A stretch of DNA of 64,000 nt. Origin: CAVXHV01 sp963761445. GTDB lineage: Bacteria > Planctomycetota > Planctomycetia > Isosphaerales > Isosphaeraceae. The position numbers were made by a program, and so were the translations under genes. Position 1 is the stretch's first letter; every line of letters begins with the position of its first letter. Under the pieces are notes generated by a model. That model made no database searches, was not told the DNA's origin, and saw only the letters and a program-made list of their open reading frames with translations. Of this stretch, positions 38,898 through 48,289 are shown piece after piece. The stretch is from contig CAVXHV010000005.1 of NCBI GenBank assembly GCA_963761445.1, positions 3,782,001 through 3,846,000 on the forward strand. Direction: 5' to 3'.

Positions 38898-40135
38898 ATG
38901 AGCGAACCGAGCGTGCTCGCCGAAGTAGCAGGCCACGAAGATCAAATCTGGGAAGACCCGCTCGCACGCTATCGCGACCAGTTTCCCATCCTGGCGCACA
39001 CGAACTACTTGATCAGCAACTCGCTGGGTGCCGTTCCCGCCGCGACCGCCGCGAGTCTCCAGAGCTACTTTGAAGCCTGGGCCGCGCGCGGAGTCCGGGC
39101 CTGGGAAGATTTGTGGTGGACCCTGACTTCCGACCTGGGCGACCTGCTCGCCCCGCTCATCGGCGCCCGCAGTGGTGAGGTCGTCTTTCAGCCCAACGTC
39201 ACGCTGTCGCACGCCGTCGTGTTCAGCACCGTGCCGTTCTCCGGCACCCGGAACAAGATCGTCACCGACGCCATGCATTTTCCCTCGATCCTCTATCTCA
39301 TCGATGAACAGCGGAAGCATTCGGCCACAGTCGACGTCGTTCCCTCGCACGACGGCATCACCGTCAATACGGACGAGCTCCTCGATCACATCGACGACCA
39401 CACCGCAATCGTGAACGTCTCGCACATTCTCTTCAAATCGGCCTTTATCCACGATGTCGCCGCAATCACGGCCAAGGCCCGCCGTGTGGGCGCGATGACG
39501 GTGATCGACGGCTACCAGGCCGTCGGCACCATCCCTGTCGATGTCCGCGCGCTGGGCGTCGACGTCTACATCGGCGGTTGCCTCAAATGGCTCTGCGGCG
39601 GTCCCGGCGCCGCGTTCCTCTGGGTCGACCCCACGTTGCGGGGGAACTCGAGCCCGCAATCACCGGCTGGATGGCTCATCAACGTCCCTTTGCCTTTGAG
39701 CGCTCGCAGGACCGCCGCACCGACGCCTGGCGGCTCCTGCACGGAACACCGAGCATTCCCGCCCTCTATGCCGCGAAGCCCGGGCTTCATTTGATCAACG
39801 AGGTCGGCATCCACGCCATTCGTGCAAAGTCACAGCGGCAAACGCAGCGGCTCATGGACCTGGCTGCTCGGCACGGGTACCCCTGCACCACGCCGCGCAA
39901 CCCCGCGCAACGCGGCGGCACGGTCGCCGTGAACGTCGAGCACGCGTATGAGATTTCCCAGTGCCTCAAATCACGCGAGATCCTCTGTGATTACCGCCCG
40001 GGTGCCGGCATTCGGTTTTCCCCGCATTTCTACAACCTCGACTCCGAGCTCGACGCCGCCGTCGACGCAATCCGCGAAATCTGTTCGACTGGGGCCTGGC
40101 AAGCATTCCGCGCCGGGCAATCGGCCGTGACGTGA
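38898..40135 (+). CDS. class V PLP-dependent aminotransferase, kynureninase-like (one frameshift)
   Basis: A pyridoxal-phosphate enzyme of fold type I. The N-terminal part reads FPILAHTNYLISNSLGAVPA and GEVVFQPNVTLSHAVVFST. The cofactor Asp is in VIDGYQAVGTIPVDV and the Schiff-base Lys in VYIGGCLKWLCGGPGAAFLW, a spacing typical of kynureninase-type enzymes. The frame shifts near 39645 and resumes EPAITGWMAHQRPFAFERSQ, including RRTDAWRLLHGTPSIPALYA, with the end in PGAGIRFSPHFYNLDSELDA. ATG 38898 (MSEPSVLAEVAGHEDQIWED) follows TTGAGGC at good spacing; ATG 38841 is less likely. About 412 residues. Whether it is a true kynureninase or a related cysteine desulfurase-type lyase is not settled by sequence; no other tryptophan-catabolic gene is nearby. 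Confidence 0.85.
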
Positions 40136-40177
40136 CGGTGGAGAGGGATACTTGCCCTCGCGAAAGGCAAAACCTGA

Positions 40178-40621
40178 ATGCGAATCAGACTCCGGATACT
40201 CGAGTGGCTGTTCTGGTTGTCGCTCACGGCATTCCTGGGTGCGGTCAGCCTTCTCGCCGCATCGTTTCTCATTCCGCGTACCGAGAGCTTTCTCTCGGTA
40301 GGGCACGGCTTCTACGCCTTCCTGCGCCCGGGTTGGATCGACCTGGCCAGCGACCTGGACTCGAATTCCGGCAACCCTGCGCCGGAGATTGTAAACCCTC
40401 GCAACATCGTCGCGCCCCCGGTCAAGCGAAGCGGCAGCGTCAACCTGCCCGGGTTTTCGCTCACCTTCTGCCTCTTCCACACGGTCTCTGCGGTGTGGTC
40501 GGCGAGGGTCTCATTGTTCGTGCCCCTCGTGCTTTCGTTGTTTCTCGCCGCCATCGTGCTCTACCGGTTGACTCGCCTCAAAAACCGCGAAAAGCCCGCG
40601 GCGCCGCCACCCTCGCTCTAA
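40178..40621 (+). CDS. hypothetical membrane protein
   Basis: 147 residues with two hydrophobic segments: near residues 9-31 (WLFWLSLTAFLGAVSLLAAS) and near 108-130 (VSLFVPLVLSLFLAAIVLYR). They flank a polar section with GWIDLASDLDSNSGNP. A basic C-terminus (RLTRLKNREKPAAPPPSL) suggests the tail lies in the cytoplasm. ATG 40178 follows GCGAAAGGCAAAAC. No family recognised. It starts 42 bp after the aminotransferase and may be cotranscribed with it. Confidence 0.65.
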   Translation: MRIRLRILEWLFWLSLTAFLGAVSLLAASFLIPRTESFLSVGHGFYAFLRPGWIDLASDLDSNSGNPAPEIVNPRNIVAPPVKRSGSVNLPGFSLTFCLFHTVSAVWSARVSLFVPLVLSLFLAAIVLYRLTRLKNREKPAAPPPSL

Positions 40622-40837
40622 CGACCGTAGTGGGCCACGCGAGACGGCTCGCTTCCACGCTTGCATCGAACACGGAGCGACGTCGGTCAACCTTTGTCAA
40701 ATCTTTCTCGAATCAGGCGTTCGACCAGGTTCACGGCATCGCAATTGCCGCCTCAGGTTCGTCGGCGCGGGGAGTGTCCTCGCGCTCGGGCACAGCCCGA
40801 AGGAAGAGTATTGGATCGACGCAACAGGAGAACAGAC

Positions 40838-41533
40838 ATGAGAGATCGACTCGCTGTAGTCGCCGCCACGTCCACGCTTTGTCTCGTATTCGCCATGAGC
40901 CCGTACTCGCGAGCGCAACAGCAAAACCAGCAACCTGCTGGCGCAGCGAACCAGAACCCAACGGCCGGCCAGGACAGAAGCAGCTGCCGACAGGCGCAAG
41001 AGACGATCCGCGGGGTGATCGCAGGCGTGACAGCCGAAGGAGAAACGATGTTCGACTACCGGACCAACCGGGCCGTCAGGGCCGAAGCCGCGTTCCTCAC
41101 GGTCGTCGGCTCGCCGGTCAAGACCGAAGGTGCCGAAGCGCCACGGACTGCCACCGGTTCGAGCGAAGAGCGGGGCGCGTCAAACCGAAGGCGGCACAAC
41201 GTCTACATCGTGTGGCTCACGCCGCACACCAAGATCTGCGAGGCTCAGGGCCATGGCGAGAAGACAGCCGCCGCAGGCGAAACCGCGCGGTCCGAGCAGA
41301 AGCGCGAGGTCGCCTGCGACAATCTCGAGGTCGGCGATCACGTCGAGATCCAGTTCACCAGAAACGACGACTCCGGCTCGACGGGCAATGCCCATCAGAC
41401 GGAGCAGATGCGCAGAAAACACGGACGCCATCGCACGCACGTGGGCTTCGCGAGCGAGATCACCATCCTGGCGGAGGGCGGGTCGCATGGTGCCGCCAGC
41501 GAAGGCAACAAAGAGAAGCGCGACTCTCAGTAG
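40838..41533 (+). CDS. secreted hypothetical protein
   Basis: From ATG 40838, behind the ribosome site CAGGAG, the product begins with a signal peptide (MRDRLAVVAATSTLCLVFAM then SPYSRAQQ). The 231-residue protein has an OB- or barrel-like beta pattern: QETIRGVIAGVTAEGETMFD, AAFLTVVGSPVK, NVYIVWLTPHTKIC and NLEVGDHVEIQFTRN, the last resembling a DUF5666-type strand pair. His/Arg-rich segments (MRRKHGRHRTH) follow. The pattern of strands around 'GVI.GVT' and 'VGDHVEI' suggests a small beta-barrel protein of the periplasm. Function unknown. An in-frame extension upstream to 40661 lacks a signal and is arginine-rich, so it was not used. Confidence 0.68.
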   Translation: MRDRLAVVAATSTLCLVFAMSPYSRAQQQNQQPAGAANQNPTAGQDRSSCRQAQETIRGVIAGVTAEGETMFDYRTNRAVRAEAAFLTVVGSPVKTEGAEAPRTATGSSEERGASNRRRHNVYIVWLTPHTKICEAQGHGEKTAAAGETARSEQKREVACDNLEVGDHVEIQFTRNDDSGSTGNAHQTEQMRRKHGRHRTHVGFASEITILAEGGSHGAASEGNKEKRDSQ

Positions 41534-41567
41534 TCTGCCGAGTCGAGAGGTCACGTAACTGAACTGC

Positions 41568-41598
41568 GCGGCCGGGGGGCAGCTCGCTTCCCGGCCGC
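41568..41598. terminator. strong hairpin between convergent genes
   Basis: GCGGCCGGG (41568-41576) pairs perfectly with CCCGGCCGC (41590-41598) over a 13-base loop. It sits between the stop of the secreted hypothetical gene and the stop of the Gfo/Idh/MocA gene, a position fitting a bidirectional terminator. Confidence 0.5.
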
Positions 41599-41610
41599 TC
41601 CGCGTTTCGC

Positions 41611-42732
41611 TCACACCCTCCCCACCGGCGTCTCCACCCACCTCCGCTCCGCGTGCGCCTGTAGCACCGCGTCCGCGACGATCTGAGCGTTCCACCCATC
41701 ATAGAAACTGGGAACCGCCGCCCGTCCCTCCACGATCGCCGAGATGAACTCCCACATCAAATCGTACCGGAACACGGTCGCCGGCGCACCTTCCGCCGGG
41801 TCACGCGGGCTGCTCGCCGGTTTGAGAAACTCGGGAGGCACCTCGACCGGTGCCAGGTCGTGGCCCGTCTTGCCCAGCAAGATCGTGTTGGGCTCGTGCA
41901 GCCGGTAGACGGCCGAGCCCTCCGATCCGTTGACCTCGGCCCACTCGTGGCCGAAGCCGTCGCGGTGATAGCCTTTCGCCAGCGTCGTACCTTCCCACAC
42001 GCCCGTCGCTCCGCCTGCGAATTCGCCGATCAAGCATGACCAATCGTCGACGTCGGATGGCGGGCACGACCCGCCGTCGACCTTCTGGTCGCGACTTGCA
42101 AATCGCGCAACAGCGCCGCATACACGCGCAATCGGCCCCAGCAGATCAATCGCAAAATCGATCCGGTGAATCGTCATGTCAAAAAGGTCGCCCGCCCCGG
42201 CCCGCGCTTTGTACTGCCGCCAGCCCCAGCTCGTCTCGGGCCAATCCAGAAATCGCTGCGACCGAAAATGGCGGGGCGTGCCCAGCGCACCCGACTTGAG
42301 CAAATGGCGCAGATAACGCATCGACGGCGCAAAACGATAAGTGAACGCCGTCATGTGCACGACACCCGCATCACGCGCCGCGGCGTACATGATGCCGACT
42401 TCCCCCGCGCTCAAGCCCAGCGGTTTTTCGCACATCACGTGCTTGCCCGCCTTCGCCGCAGCCAGCGCAATCGGCCGATGCGTGTCATTGGGCGTGGCGA
42501 TCACCACGGCGTCGACTGAATCGAGCTGGCACACTTCCTCGGGGTTGGTCGAGGCGTGCGCGACACCCCATTCGGCCTTCCGCTTCTCGAGAGTCTCCGC
42601 GTCGGCGTCGCAGATCGCCACCAGCTCGGCGCGCGGATCAAGCCGCAAGCCCGGCAGATGATGATAGGCCGTCACCGCGCCGGTACCGATGAACCCCACG
42701 CCAACCTTGCGCCCCGCTCGAAGTCCCGACAT
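41611..42732 (-). CDS. Gfo/Idh/MocA family NAD(P)-dependent oxidoreductase
   Basis: Intact, 373 residues. The N-terminal Rossmann domain has VGFIGTGAVTAYHHLPGLRL and AVVIATPNDTHRP, and the conserved EKP motif of the family is present in HVMCEKPLGLSAGE with its catalytic-site Lys. The C-terminal domain has AGAGDLFDMTIHRIDFAIDL, carrying the Asp and His of the active site. These enzymes oxidise or reduce sugars and inositols. ATG 42732 is used. It is divergent, 99 bp apart, from a second protein of the same superfamily. The pair sits beside a sugar-isomerase-like barrel and a GT39-like gene, so carbohydrate processing is likely; the specific sugar is unknown. Confidence 0.88.
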   Translation of the reverse strand: MSGLRAGRKVGVGFIGTGAVTAYHHLPGLRLDPRAELVAICDADAETLEKRKAEWGVAHASTNPEEVCQLDSVDAVVIATPNDTHRPIALAAAKAGKHVMCEKPLGLSAGEVGIMYAAARDAGVVHMTAFTYRFAPSMRYLRHLLKSGALGTPRHFRSQRFLDWPETSWGWRQYKARAGAGDLFDMTIHRIDFAIDLLGPIARVCGAVARFASRDQKVDGGSCPPSDVDDWSCLIGEFAGGATGVWEGTTLAKGYHRDGFGHEWAEVNGSEGSAVYRLHEPNTILLGKTGHDLAPVEVPPEFLKPASSPRDPAEGAPATVFRYDLMWEFISAIVEGRAAVPSFYDGWNAQIVADAVLQAHAERRWVETPVGRV

Positions 42733-42831
42733 CTCGCTGATCCTTTCCGGGTGCTTGCCTTCGCCCCCTCTCTGCCACTATCCTGCACTTTGACGCACAC
42801 GAAATTCACTCTCTCCAGAGGAGAACGCGGC

Positions 42832-43963
42832 ATGGCGGGCGAAAAGCCGATCCGGGTGGCCATTGTCGGGCTGGGCTTCGGGGCCGAATTCATCCCGATC
42901 TATCAAAAATACCCCGGCGCGGAAATCTACGCGATCTCCCGCCGCGACCGCAAAGGCCTCGATGAATGCGGCGATCGCTACGGCATTTCGACCCGCTACA
43001 CCGACTATCGCGACCTGCTCAAAGACCCCGCCGTCGACGCCGTCCACATCAACTCCCCCATCCCCGACCACGCCTGGATGTCCATCGAGGCCCTGAACGC
43101 CGGCAAGCACGTCGCCTGCACCGTGCCCATGGGCACGTCCATCGACGAATGCAAGAAGATCGTCGCCGCCCAGCGCAGTTAGCGGCAAGATCTACATGAT
43201 GATGGAAACCGTCGTCTACAGCCGCGAATACCTCTTCGTCAATGAGCTTCACGACAAGGGCGAGCTGGGAAAAATCCAGTTCCTCCGCGGCAGCCACCAG
43301 CAAGATATGGACGGCTGGCCCGACTACTGGCCCGGCTTGCCGCCGATGTGGTATGCCACGCATTGCGTGAGCCCCTGCCTGGCCATCCTGGGAAAGCACG
43401 CAAAAAGCGTCGTCTGCCACGGGTCGGGCCGGATTCGCGAAGACCTCCAGAGCCGCTACGGCAGCCCGTTCGCCGTCGAGACCGCCACCTTCACCATCCA
43501 GGACTCCGACGTCGTCGCCGAGGTCACCCGAACCCTCTTCGACGTCGCCCGCCAGTATCGCGAAAGCTTCGACGCCACCGGCAGCAAGAAGAGCTTCGAA
43601 TGGCAGCAGGTCGAGGGCGAGGACCCCGTCATCCACACCAAGAGCACCACCGAGCATCCGCTTTCGGAACCTGAGATCGCCACGCGAGTGAAGGTGCCCG
43701 ACTATGCCCATCTCTTGCCTGAGCCCATCCGCCGGTTCACCCAGCCGGCCGCCATTCAGGACGCCGACCACCTCTCCTTCCTTCAAGGCGGCGGTCACGG
43801 CGGCTCCCACCCCCATCTGGTGCATGCGTTCCTGAGCGCGCTCAAGCGCGACCGCCCCCCCCTGCCCGACGCCGCCACCTCGGCCAACTGGACCATGGTC
43901 GGCCTCTGCGCCCACGAATCGGCCATGAACGGAGGAAAACGCGTCGACATTCCGGTGCTTTAA
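42832..43963 (+). CDS. divergent Gfo/Idh/MocA family protein lacking the EKP lysine (one frameshift)
   Basis: ATG 42832 follows AGAGGAGAACGCGGC. The Rossmann part reads IRVAIVGLGFGAEFIPIYQK and AVHINSPIPDHAWMSIEALN. At the place of the family's EKP motif there is CTVPMGTSIDEC, so the usual catalytic Lys is missing. A frameshift near 43180 (a premature TAG) precedes the C-terminal domain: KIYMMMETVVYSREYLFVNE, YWPGLPPMWYATHCVSPCLA and FLQGGGHGGSHPHLVHAFLS. About 377 residues when joined. The C-terminal His/Gly motif is conserved-looking, so the protein may bind a sugar or metal while no longer acting as a classic dehydrogenase. The stop is 2 bp from the convergent GT39-like gene. Confidence 0.82.
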
Positions 43964-43965
43964 AT

Positions 43966-45373
43966 TCATCCCGGAAGGGCCAAGCTCCTGCCGAGCCGGG
44001 CCAGCGCTCGGCTCGCCGTCGCGCCCACTCTCGGGAATTCTGGAGCGCGGCAAGAGCTCATCCGGCTGAATCGGCAAATTGTAGTCATATTGCAGGAACT
44101 GATTCTTGTGCAAATCGCCGTGCCCGTTGTGGACACGCGGCACGCGCAAGACAGCCCGGTGCACACCATCGAAACAAGGATAGCCCAGGAGCGCGACCAG
44201 AAAGATACTGGACCCCAATCGACCGAGCCCGGCGAATCTGTCGCACACCCGGGCCGCGCCCAGGCCGATCATGAGATAAAACGCCGGAGCGAGCTCCAGG
44301 ATCAATCGCCCGTGAAACGGATACCGGCGAAGCGCCGACGCGATCATCGCCAGCACGATCGGCACGACAAGAACAACGAATGCCGGCCACGATCGCCGCG
44401 CCAGGGCCACTGCACCGACGAAGAGCACCATGAGGGGCAGTAAGACCCCCGCCACGTGCGGATGCACCATGTTGAGCGGATTGACAAAAACCTCGAGCAG
44501 AATCCCGACCGTCTCGTAAGTCCTGACCACGCTCATGGGCAACGGCCAGATCGGCAGAAACGCAAAATTCCAGAACTTGTACATCGAGGTGTGCGAGCTC
44601 AAGATAGCCAGCGAAAACTTGTAGGCCACCACGAAGCTCAAGCCCCATGCGATCCCGAGCGCGCACCAGCAGGCCGCATCACGCAGGCGCCGCGCAGAGA
44701 GACTGCTCAGGATCAAGGCCAGTCCGCAGCCCCCTACGATGAAAGCCGCGGGAAACGAGAACCACGGCGAAGCCATTGCCAGGAGCGCCATGCCCCAGGC
44801 GGTCCGTGCGCTGATGGGCCGGTCGATCGCATTCAAGGTCGCCAGCGTGATCGCGACGGCAATCGCCACGTCGAGCGAGTACTGCTTGAGCTCGCTCGAA
44901 TAACAGATCTGGTCGTCCGAAAGCGCGAAGAGCAAGAGAGCAATGAGCGCCGCGCCCCTGGGCAGCACCTTGAGCGCCAGCGGCAAAAACAAGACCAGAG
45001 CCGCGATCCCGGAAAGCAGCGGTACCAACCGACCGATCGGTTTGAAGGCGCCAAACAGAGAAACGAGCGTACGCTCCACGATAATGAAGCCGAAAGGGGC
45101 CAGTTGATCCTGGGCGAGCTCCTTCGAAAACTCGAGGATCGGCACACCGGCGATGTTCCCCCATAACGACAGTTCGTCAAACCAGAGTTCGGGGTTCCTC
45201 GCGTAGACGTTCAGACGCAGACAGACGCCCAGGCCCACGATCAACAACCCGGCATGGTCCTTGACCCACCCCCAGGCTCGTGAGAGGTCGCCATCGATCG
45301 ATCTCGACAAGAAACCCGATTCCACGGTCGAATTCCGGCGCATGCCGATTGATCCCGCACCATGCACGCTCAC
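43966..45373 (-). CDS. GT39-like (dolichyl-phosphate-mannose-type) membrane glycosyltransferase
   Basis: A polytopic membrane protein of about 465 residues. After GTG 45373 there is a first hydrophobic segment (HAGLLIVGLGVCLRLNVYAR) and then the GT-C hallmark PELWFDELSLWGNIAG, whose acidic pair is the probable catalytic site. At least eight further hydrophobic helices follow (LVPLLSGIAALVLFLPLALK; FSFPAAFIVGGCGLALILSS). The coding start overlaps the stop of the TIM-barrel gene as GTGA. The native 3' end is uncertain: the same frame runs on for 300 codons antisense to the Gfo/Idh gene, so I end it at the stop 43966-43968, reached with one shift near 44000. Likely transfers a sugar from a lipid carrier outside the inner membrane. 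Confidence 0.75.
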
Positions 45374-46302
45374 GCTGCTCCACTTCGCGCCTGCGCGTCG
45401 ACTGAGCGCATCGCCTTGAACGCCGCCATCGGATCGCCCTTGGGCGACATCTCCATACCGATTTCGCCGGTATAGCCGACGTCGTGGATCGTCCGCAGCA
45501 CGAACGCATAGTTGATCTCGCCCGTCGTCGGCTCATGGCGGCCCGGATGATCGGCAAGCTGATAATACCCGATCAGATCATGATATTTTCGAATGTTCCC
45601 AGAAAGGTTTCCCTCGCTGATCTGCTGGTGGTAGATGTCAAAAAGCATCTTCACGTTCGGCGAGCCGACCGCCTTGAGAATGCTGGCCGCGTGCCCCGAG
45701 TGGACCACGAGCTGCCGGGGATGATCGACCAGAATGTTCAGCGGCTCGAGGATGATGGTGATCCCCTCCGGCTCAACGATCTTCGCCCCCGCCTTCAGAG
45801 CCGCAATGACGGCCTGCGTCTGCTCCTCGCGAGAAACACCGCTGGTCTCTTCGCCGGCGACCACACAAATCTTCTTGACGCCCAGCTTGTTTGCGACCGG
45901 CACCGCGCTGCGGATTTCTTCCTCAAATTCCTCACGCCGCGCCGGGTCGGGATTGGTGATCCCGTGCCCGAACCCCTTGACCGGCGACGCCGAGAACTGT
46001 ACCGGAATGAGCCCCAGCTCACGGTTGAGTGACAGGACCGCGTCGATATCCTTGTTCCGCCACGGCCAGAATTCGTAGTGCGAAAACCCGGCCTCCTTCA
46101 CCTTGCGCAGCCGATCCAGGAACGGCAGCCTGCCCCAGGTCATCTCGACGTTCACGGCATAGGTGAGCCAAGTCCCGTCAGGGTTCGTGTCGGATTTCTC
46201 GGGCGCGGCAAGCAGCGGGCGAGCGCCGGCGGCCAGTTGCGACCAAAGGGTACTGGCACCCGCGAATGCGCCCATTGAGAGGATCTTGCGGCGGCTTAGC
46301 AT
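45370..46302 (-). CDS. Tat-exported sugar-phosphate isomerase/epimerase-like TIM barrel (hydroxypyruvate isomerase family)
   Basis: ATG 46302 gives a twin-arginine signal (MLSRRKILSMGAFAGASTLW). The 270-residue mature part is an AP-endonuclease-2-type TIM barrel with metal-binding residues in IILEPLNILVDHPRQLV (Glu), VKMLFDIYHQQISEGN (Asp and His), YYQLADHPGRHEPTTGE (His) and GYTGEIGMEMSPKG (final Glu). This is the set used by hydroxypyruvate isomerase and related epimerases. Exported members are abundant in planctomycetes. A ribosome site GGAGAG precedes the ATG; the open frame continues upstream for 330 codons but is only antisense to the MBL gene. The stop overlaps the GTG of the GT39-like gene, so the two are coupled. 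Substrate unknown. Confidence 0.88.
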   Translation of the reverse strand: MLSRRKILSMGAFAGASTLWSQLAAGARPLLAAPEKSDTNPDGTWLTYAVNVEMTWGRLPFLDRLRKVKEAGFSHYEFWPWRNKDIDAVLSLNRELGLIPVQFSASPVKGFGHGITNPDPARREEFEEEIRSAVPVANKLGVKKICVVAGEETSGVSREEQTQAVIAALKAGAKIVEPEGITIILEPLNILVDHPRQLVVHSGHAASILKAVGSPNVKMLFDIYHQQISEGNLSGNIRKYHDLIGYYQLADHPGRHEPTTGEINYAFVLRTIHDVGYTGEIGMEMSPKGDPMAAFKAMRSVDAQARSGAA

Positions 46303-46419
46303 GGGACTCTCCTCGGTTGATGACTCACAGGGCTGGCGAAACAGGCCGGCCGCTCGGGCCAATATCCTAACACACCGGCTCGCGGTATGCTGGTGTTTTC
46401 GCTTCCCGGAGGTCCCCGC

Positions 46420-47082
46420 TTGAAGATCACCTGGTACGGCCACGCGGCGTTCCTGTTCGAAACCGAGGGTTCGCGGATCATCCTCGACCCGTATCGATCT
46501 CCGGACTCGGGGGGCTACGAGCCGATCGCCGACCCCGCCGATCTCGTCGTCGTCAGCCACGAAAACGACCGCTATCACAGCCATCTCGGCCAGATCGTGC
46601 CTCCGTTTGAAACCATGCGGGCTCTCGAGTTGCCGAGCGATGGCTCTGTCTCGCGCGGCATCCGGTTTCACGCGATCCACGTTTTCGAGACACCCGCGCG
46701 CTTGCCTGAAGACGAAGTGACGATCGTTCATTTCCGCGCCGAGGGTCTCCATGTCGTGTTTCTGGGCGACCTGGGTCACACGCTCTCGGAAGCCGAGCTG
46801 GCCCCGATCCGCGGGGCCCACATAGTCTTGGCCGCCACCGGCGGGCCCCCCACGATCGCGCTGGCCGATCTTCCCGTGCTCCTGCATGAGATCGGCCCCC
46901 GCGTCGTGATCCCCATGCACTTCAAGACACCCAGGATCAACCTGAGCATCGCACCGCTCGAGGAATTCCTGGGCGTGATGGCCAATTCCCCCGTCAAACG
47001 GCCCGGCGCAACGTCGATCGAGATCACCCGCGACTCGCTTCCCCCGAGCCAGACGATCGTCATCCTCGAGCATGCCCGCTAA
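46420..47082 (+). CDS. metallo-beta-lactamase-fold hydrolase (UlaG-like)
   Basis: TTG 46420 is preferred: GGAGG ends about 7 bases before it and the protein then begins at the conserved KITWYGHAAFLFETEGSRII. ATG 46387 in the same frame adds eleven residues. The fold signatures are TWYGHAAF, IILDPYRSP, VVVSHENDRYHSHLG, VVFLGDLGH and VVIPMHFKTP. The usual HxHxDH zinc motif is replaced by SHENDRYH, so metal binding must differ from classical members. This variant is found in a subset of UlaG-like proteins. About 220 residues. Divergent from the TIM-barrel gene by about 117 bp. Substrate unknown. Confidence 0.82.
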   Translation: MKITWYGHAAFLFETEGSRIILDPYRSPDSGGYEPIADPADLVVVSHENDRYHSHLGQIVPPFETMRALELPSDGSVSRGIRFHAIHVFETPARLPEDEVTIVHFRAEGLHVVFLGDLGHTLSEAELAPIRGAHIVLAATGGPPTIALADLPVLLHEIGPRVVIPMHFKTPRINLSIAPLEEFLGVMANSPVKRPGATSIEITRDSLPPSQTIVILEHAR

Positions 47083-47107
47083 ACGGCAAGCCAAAGAGCG
47101 AGAACGC

Positions 47108-47138
47108 GGCAGCGCTCGCGGTGCCCGTGAGCGCTGCC
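47108..47138. terminator. strong hairpin between convergent genes
   Basis: GGCAGCGCTC (47108-47117) pairs perfectly with GAGCGCTGCC (47129-47138) across an 11-base loop, 26 bp after the MBL gene and 22 bp before the end of the convergent hydrolase gene. A bidirectional terminator is the natural reading. Confidence 0.5.
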
Positions 47139-47159
47139 TGATGGATCGATTCGGGCGTT

Positions 47160-48149
47160 TTACGGCTTGGCGGCCTTGGAAGGCGTTCCAACCGCGCGAG
47201 TTGTTGCGGGCTTCTCGACGACGCGACGTTTCGGCTTCCGCCTCGGGACGAGGATCTTCGGGCTCGTCAGGCTCGTGTACGCTGTCGACCATTCGATGAA
47301 GCAGAATTCATCGCCAAGGTCGAAGAACGCCCCCGTCGTTCCGGAGGCGCCAACCATCGGGCGGCCGATTTCGACGTCCGTCGCCGTGGAATCGGGGTCA
47401 TCGACACTCCCGCCGAAAAAGGCTGCCGTCCTCTTGACGCCGTCAGCAAACGCGGCGGCGGTGTTGAAACCGTGGCCCAGACCTTCGTAGACGTGGCGCT
47501 CATACGGCAGGTGGTGTGCTTTCAGGATCTCATCAAGCTCGAGCGCGACGTCGAACGGGATGATTGGGTCGGCCGTCCCGTTCAGCAGGAGGACCGGCGG
47601 CAGTTTGGCGATCGGCTCGTCGGGCAGGCTGCCCGGCCAGGCGGTGAAGAACTCGGCGACGGCCTTGACCCGGGGGTCACGGGCCGCAGTCGAGAGCCCG
47701 ACCTGGCCGCCCATCGAGAGACCCGCCATGCCGATGCGGTCAGGGTCGACGCTCGGCAGGGAGGCCGCCAGCGTGACGGTGTTCACTGCCGACTCATGCC
47801 AGTGCGGCCAGCCGGTGCCGTTGAGCAGATAATGGGGTGCCAGCACCACCAGCCCTCGGCGCGCCAGCTCCATGTGGAACCGTTCCATCGAAGGGTCGGC
47901 GAAGCTCATTCCCCCTCCGTGCAAGTAGACGATCGCCGCGTGCTTGAGCCCGTCGTCCGGCCTGTAGACCGCGACGTCGACGGTCTGCGGCTGGGTTTCG
48001 ACCGTCCTCGTCGCCTTGTTGCCGACCAGTTTATGACTCTCGATCGTCATGGCCTCCCGTACGACCTTCACCTGTTCCGCGGCCGGGCTGGATGTGGCCA
48101 GTCCTGTGAGGATCAGCCAGATTCCCGCACCAATTCTCCGAGTCTTCAT
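47160..48149 (-). CDS. exported alpha/beta hydrolase (dienelactone-hydrolase/esterase type)
   Basis: Intact, 329 residues, with a signal peptide (MKTRRIGAGIWLILTGLATS then SPAAEQ). Oxyanion and elbow motifs are IVYLHGGGMSFAD and RIGMAGLSMGGQVGLSTAA (nucleophile Ser). The Asp is in LLLNGTADPIIPFD and the His in YEGLGHGFNTAAA, so the triad is complete. The last ~75 residues are an extra tail ending in Lys/Arg/Pro/Thr-rich sequence (PRRKPKRRVVEKPATTRAVG), which is not part of the fold and may bind the cell envelope or nucleic acid-like polymers. Likely a periplasmic esterase; substrate unknown. Confidence 0.85.
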   Translation of the reverse strand: MKTRRIGAGIWLILTGLATSSPAAEQVKVVREAMTIESHKLVGNKATRTVETQPQTVDVAVYRPDDGLKHAAIVYLHGGGMSFADPSMERFHMELARRGLVVLAPHYLLNGTGWPHWHESAVNTVTLAASLPSVDPDRIGMAGLSMGGQVGLSTAARDPRVKAVAEFFTAWPGSLPDEPIAKLPPVLLLNGTADPIIPFDVALELDEILKAHHLPYERHVYEGLGHGFNTAAAFADGVKRTAAFFGGSVDDPDSTATDVEIGRPMVGASGTTGAFFDLGDEFCFIEWSTAYTSLTSPKILVPRRKPKRRVVEKPATTRAVGTPSKAAKP

Positions 48150-48289
48150 CAGAATACCTCCGGACAGAGACGAGAAATACCGCCGGCCGGACGATCCGGG
48201 CCGGTGTGCGAATGGGACCCCGCGCCAGCGGCGACGGACGGGCCGTCTCGGGCTCGGTCAGGGTCGATCATCAAGCGTTGGCGAAGCGG

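Noticed and set aside
40132..41562. 476-codon plus-strand frame
   Set aside because: It runs across two genes with better starts, signal peptide or membrane helices (40178 and 40838) in another frame, and its translation is Arg/Ala-rich without motifs.
43049..43965. 3' extension of the GT39-like frame giving a 774-residue protein
   Set aside because: The last 300 codons are purely antisense to the Gfo/Idh/MocA gene, with low-complexity Gly/Val/Asp composition and no motif; high GC keeps antisense frames open.
46303..47292. 330-codon N-terminal extension of the TIM-barrel gene
   Set aside because: Antisense to the MBL-fold gene; the Tat signal and ribosome site at 46302 define the true start.
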